Part shown: positions 63,801 to 64,000 of the stretch, piece by piece | Layout: each line of letters opens with the position of its first letter | How positions within the stretch are numbered: the first letter of the stretch is position 1 | Origin: CALGLS01 sp047626155 | GTDB taxonomy: Bacteria; Bacteroidota; Bacteroidia; Chitinophagales; Saprospiraceae | DNA: 64,000 bases | Direction of reading: 5' to 3' | NCBI GenBank assembly: GCA_047626155.1 | Contig: JBLHRR010000002.1 | Coordinates: 65,926-129,925, forward strand | Notes under the pieces: generated by a model | What the model was told of the DNA's origin: nothing | Database searches by the model: none | What the model saw: only the letters and a program-made list of their open reading frames with translations | Program-made: the position numbers and the translations under genes

Positions 63801-64000
63801 ATTATTAAAAGCCAGCTCAATTTGAGAATTTCCATAAATAAGAGAATTAGAAATAATAGAATTGGCATTTGTTATAAGATCACGTCTTACGATCCCTGTA
63901 CCACTAACACTCAAAAACAACTCCTGATTATTGGGCCTGAATTCAACTCCTGATATCGGGCCAGCCATTGTAAAATTAGTGACTCCTGTATTATTATCAC
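60886..64000 (-). pseudogene. Large secreted beta-helix protein with a T9SS tail, frameshifted (5' end outside window)
   Basis: Two frames cover one protein. The upstream part (62208-64000, open to the window edge) has right-handed beta-helix segments (GGILYADDTDFINNRVGIQF; YGIYLDTGTGYTIEQNDFAE) and Asn/Ser-rich loops. It ends at NGFPIFTIYFQ. Shifting the frame near 62235-62245 continues coherently (LSDFYNLLSVSPVVYWSHPS) into the second part, 60886-62169, a helical region of about 340 residues and a T9SS type A tail (IRVYPTPARDQVTIQLE, then ELPVGIFYYQVVIDG). The protein is probably surface-exposed and adhesin-like. A single one-base indel breaks it; this may be a real mutation, a sequencing error or a phase variation event, which cannot be decided here. 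Confidence 0.75.

Noticed and set aside
1..64000. CRISPR arrays, prophage or integrated plasmid genes
   Set aside because: No regularly spaced direct repeats, integrase, capsid, terminase or replication genes were seen.

Overview
The window looks like a chromosomal segment of a free-living member of the Bacteroidota, most likely class Saprospiria (Lewinella/Haliscomenobacter-like). The evidence is a moderately AT-rich sequence, several secreted proteins with type IX secretion system (T9SS) C-terminal sorting tails, a PorZ-like T9SS protein, the bacillithiol enzyme BshA, a TraR/DksA-like protein with one cysteine, a TTG-started Tgt without zinc ligands, DUF2851 and DUF5686-like proteins, and promoters of the Bacteroidota type (TTTG, then about 20 bases, then TAnnTTTG). 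No phage, insertion sequence with a transposase, CRISPR array or rRNA was seen. There is one tRNA (Cys).

Layout. 1-6.5 kb: end of an outer-membrane DUF5686-like protein, a long-chain acyl-CoA ligase, a broken tandem paralogue of it, a YceI lipoprotein and a MerR-type regulator. 7-13.7 kb: a secreted SprB-repeat/T9SS protein, bshA, porZ and a decayed T9SS-secreted gene. 13.9-18.8 kb: leuACDB operon on the minus strand. 19-22.6 kb: an unrecognised helical-repeat-like protein, an O-antigen-ligase-like protein and an FkbM methyltransferase. 23-31 kb: secA, a SPOR-like protein, rodA, tgt and lptF/G. 31-35 kb: an ECF sigma factor gene, a membrane-anchored CHAT-like protein that seems to lack the catalytic His, and a decayed trypsin-like protease gene. 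35-43 kb: a coiled-coil membrane protein, a small membrane protein, tRNA-Cys, lspA, a dksA-like gene, a large TPR protein, a glucosaminidase and pdxA. 43-47 kb: ksgA, a yqeY-like gene, DUF2851 and folA. 47-53 kb: mrdA (PBP2) and mreDCB in one minus-strand cluster, then an M16-like gene. 53-56 kb: three lipoprotein genes. 56-60.7 kb: blaI-like regulator, M56 (BlaR1-like) protease and a PDZ/T9SS protein. 60.9-64 kb: a frameshifted beta-helix T9SS protein running off the window.

How the genes work together. Envelope growth is strongly represented: elongasome (mreBCD, mrdA, rodA), peptidoglycan hydrolase, LPS transport (lptF/G), lipoprotein signal peptidase, SecA and a T9SS accessory protein together with several of its probable cargo proteins. 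Metabolic genes cover leucine, pyridoxal phosphate, bacillithiol and tetrahydrofolate. The most interesting accessory signals are (i) two TACGAA-N4-TTCGTA palindromes spanning a Bacteroidota promoter in front of the blaI-M56 operon, (ii) the ECF sigma/CHAT pair, with three phased TTTGTTTAA repeats in the sigma promoter, and (iii) a family of about 125-bp palindromic MITE-like elements, one copy of which has lost its hairpin by an apparent deletion between GGAAA repeats. Four genes are broken by frameshifts or in-frame stops. All of this was read by eye, with no database search.
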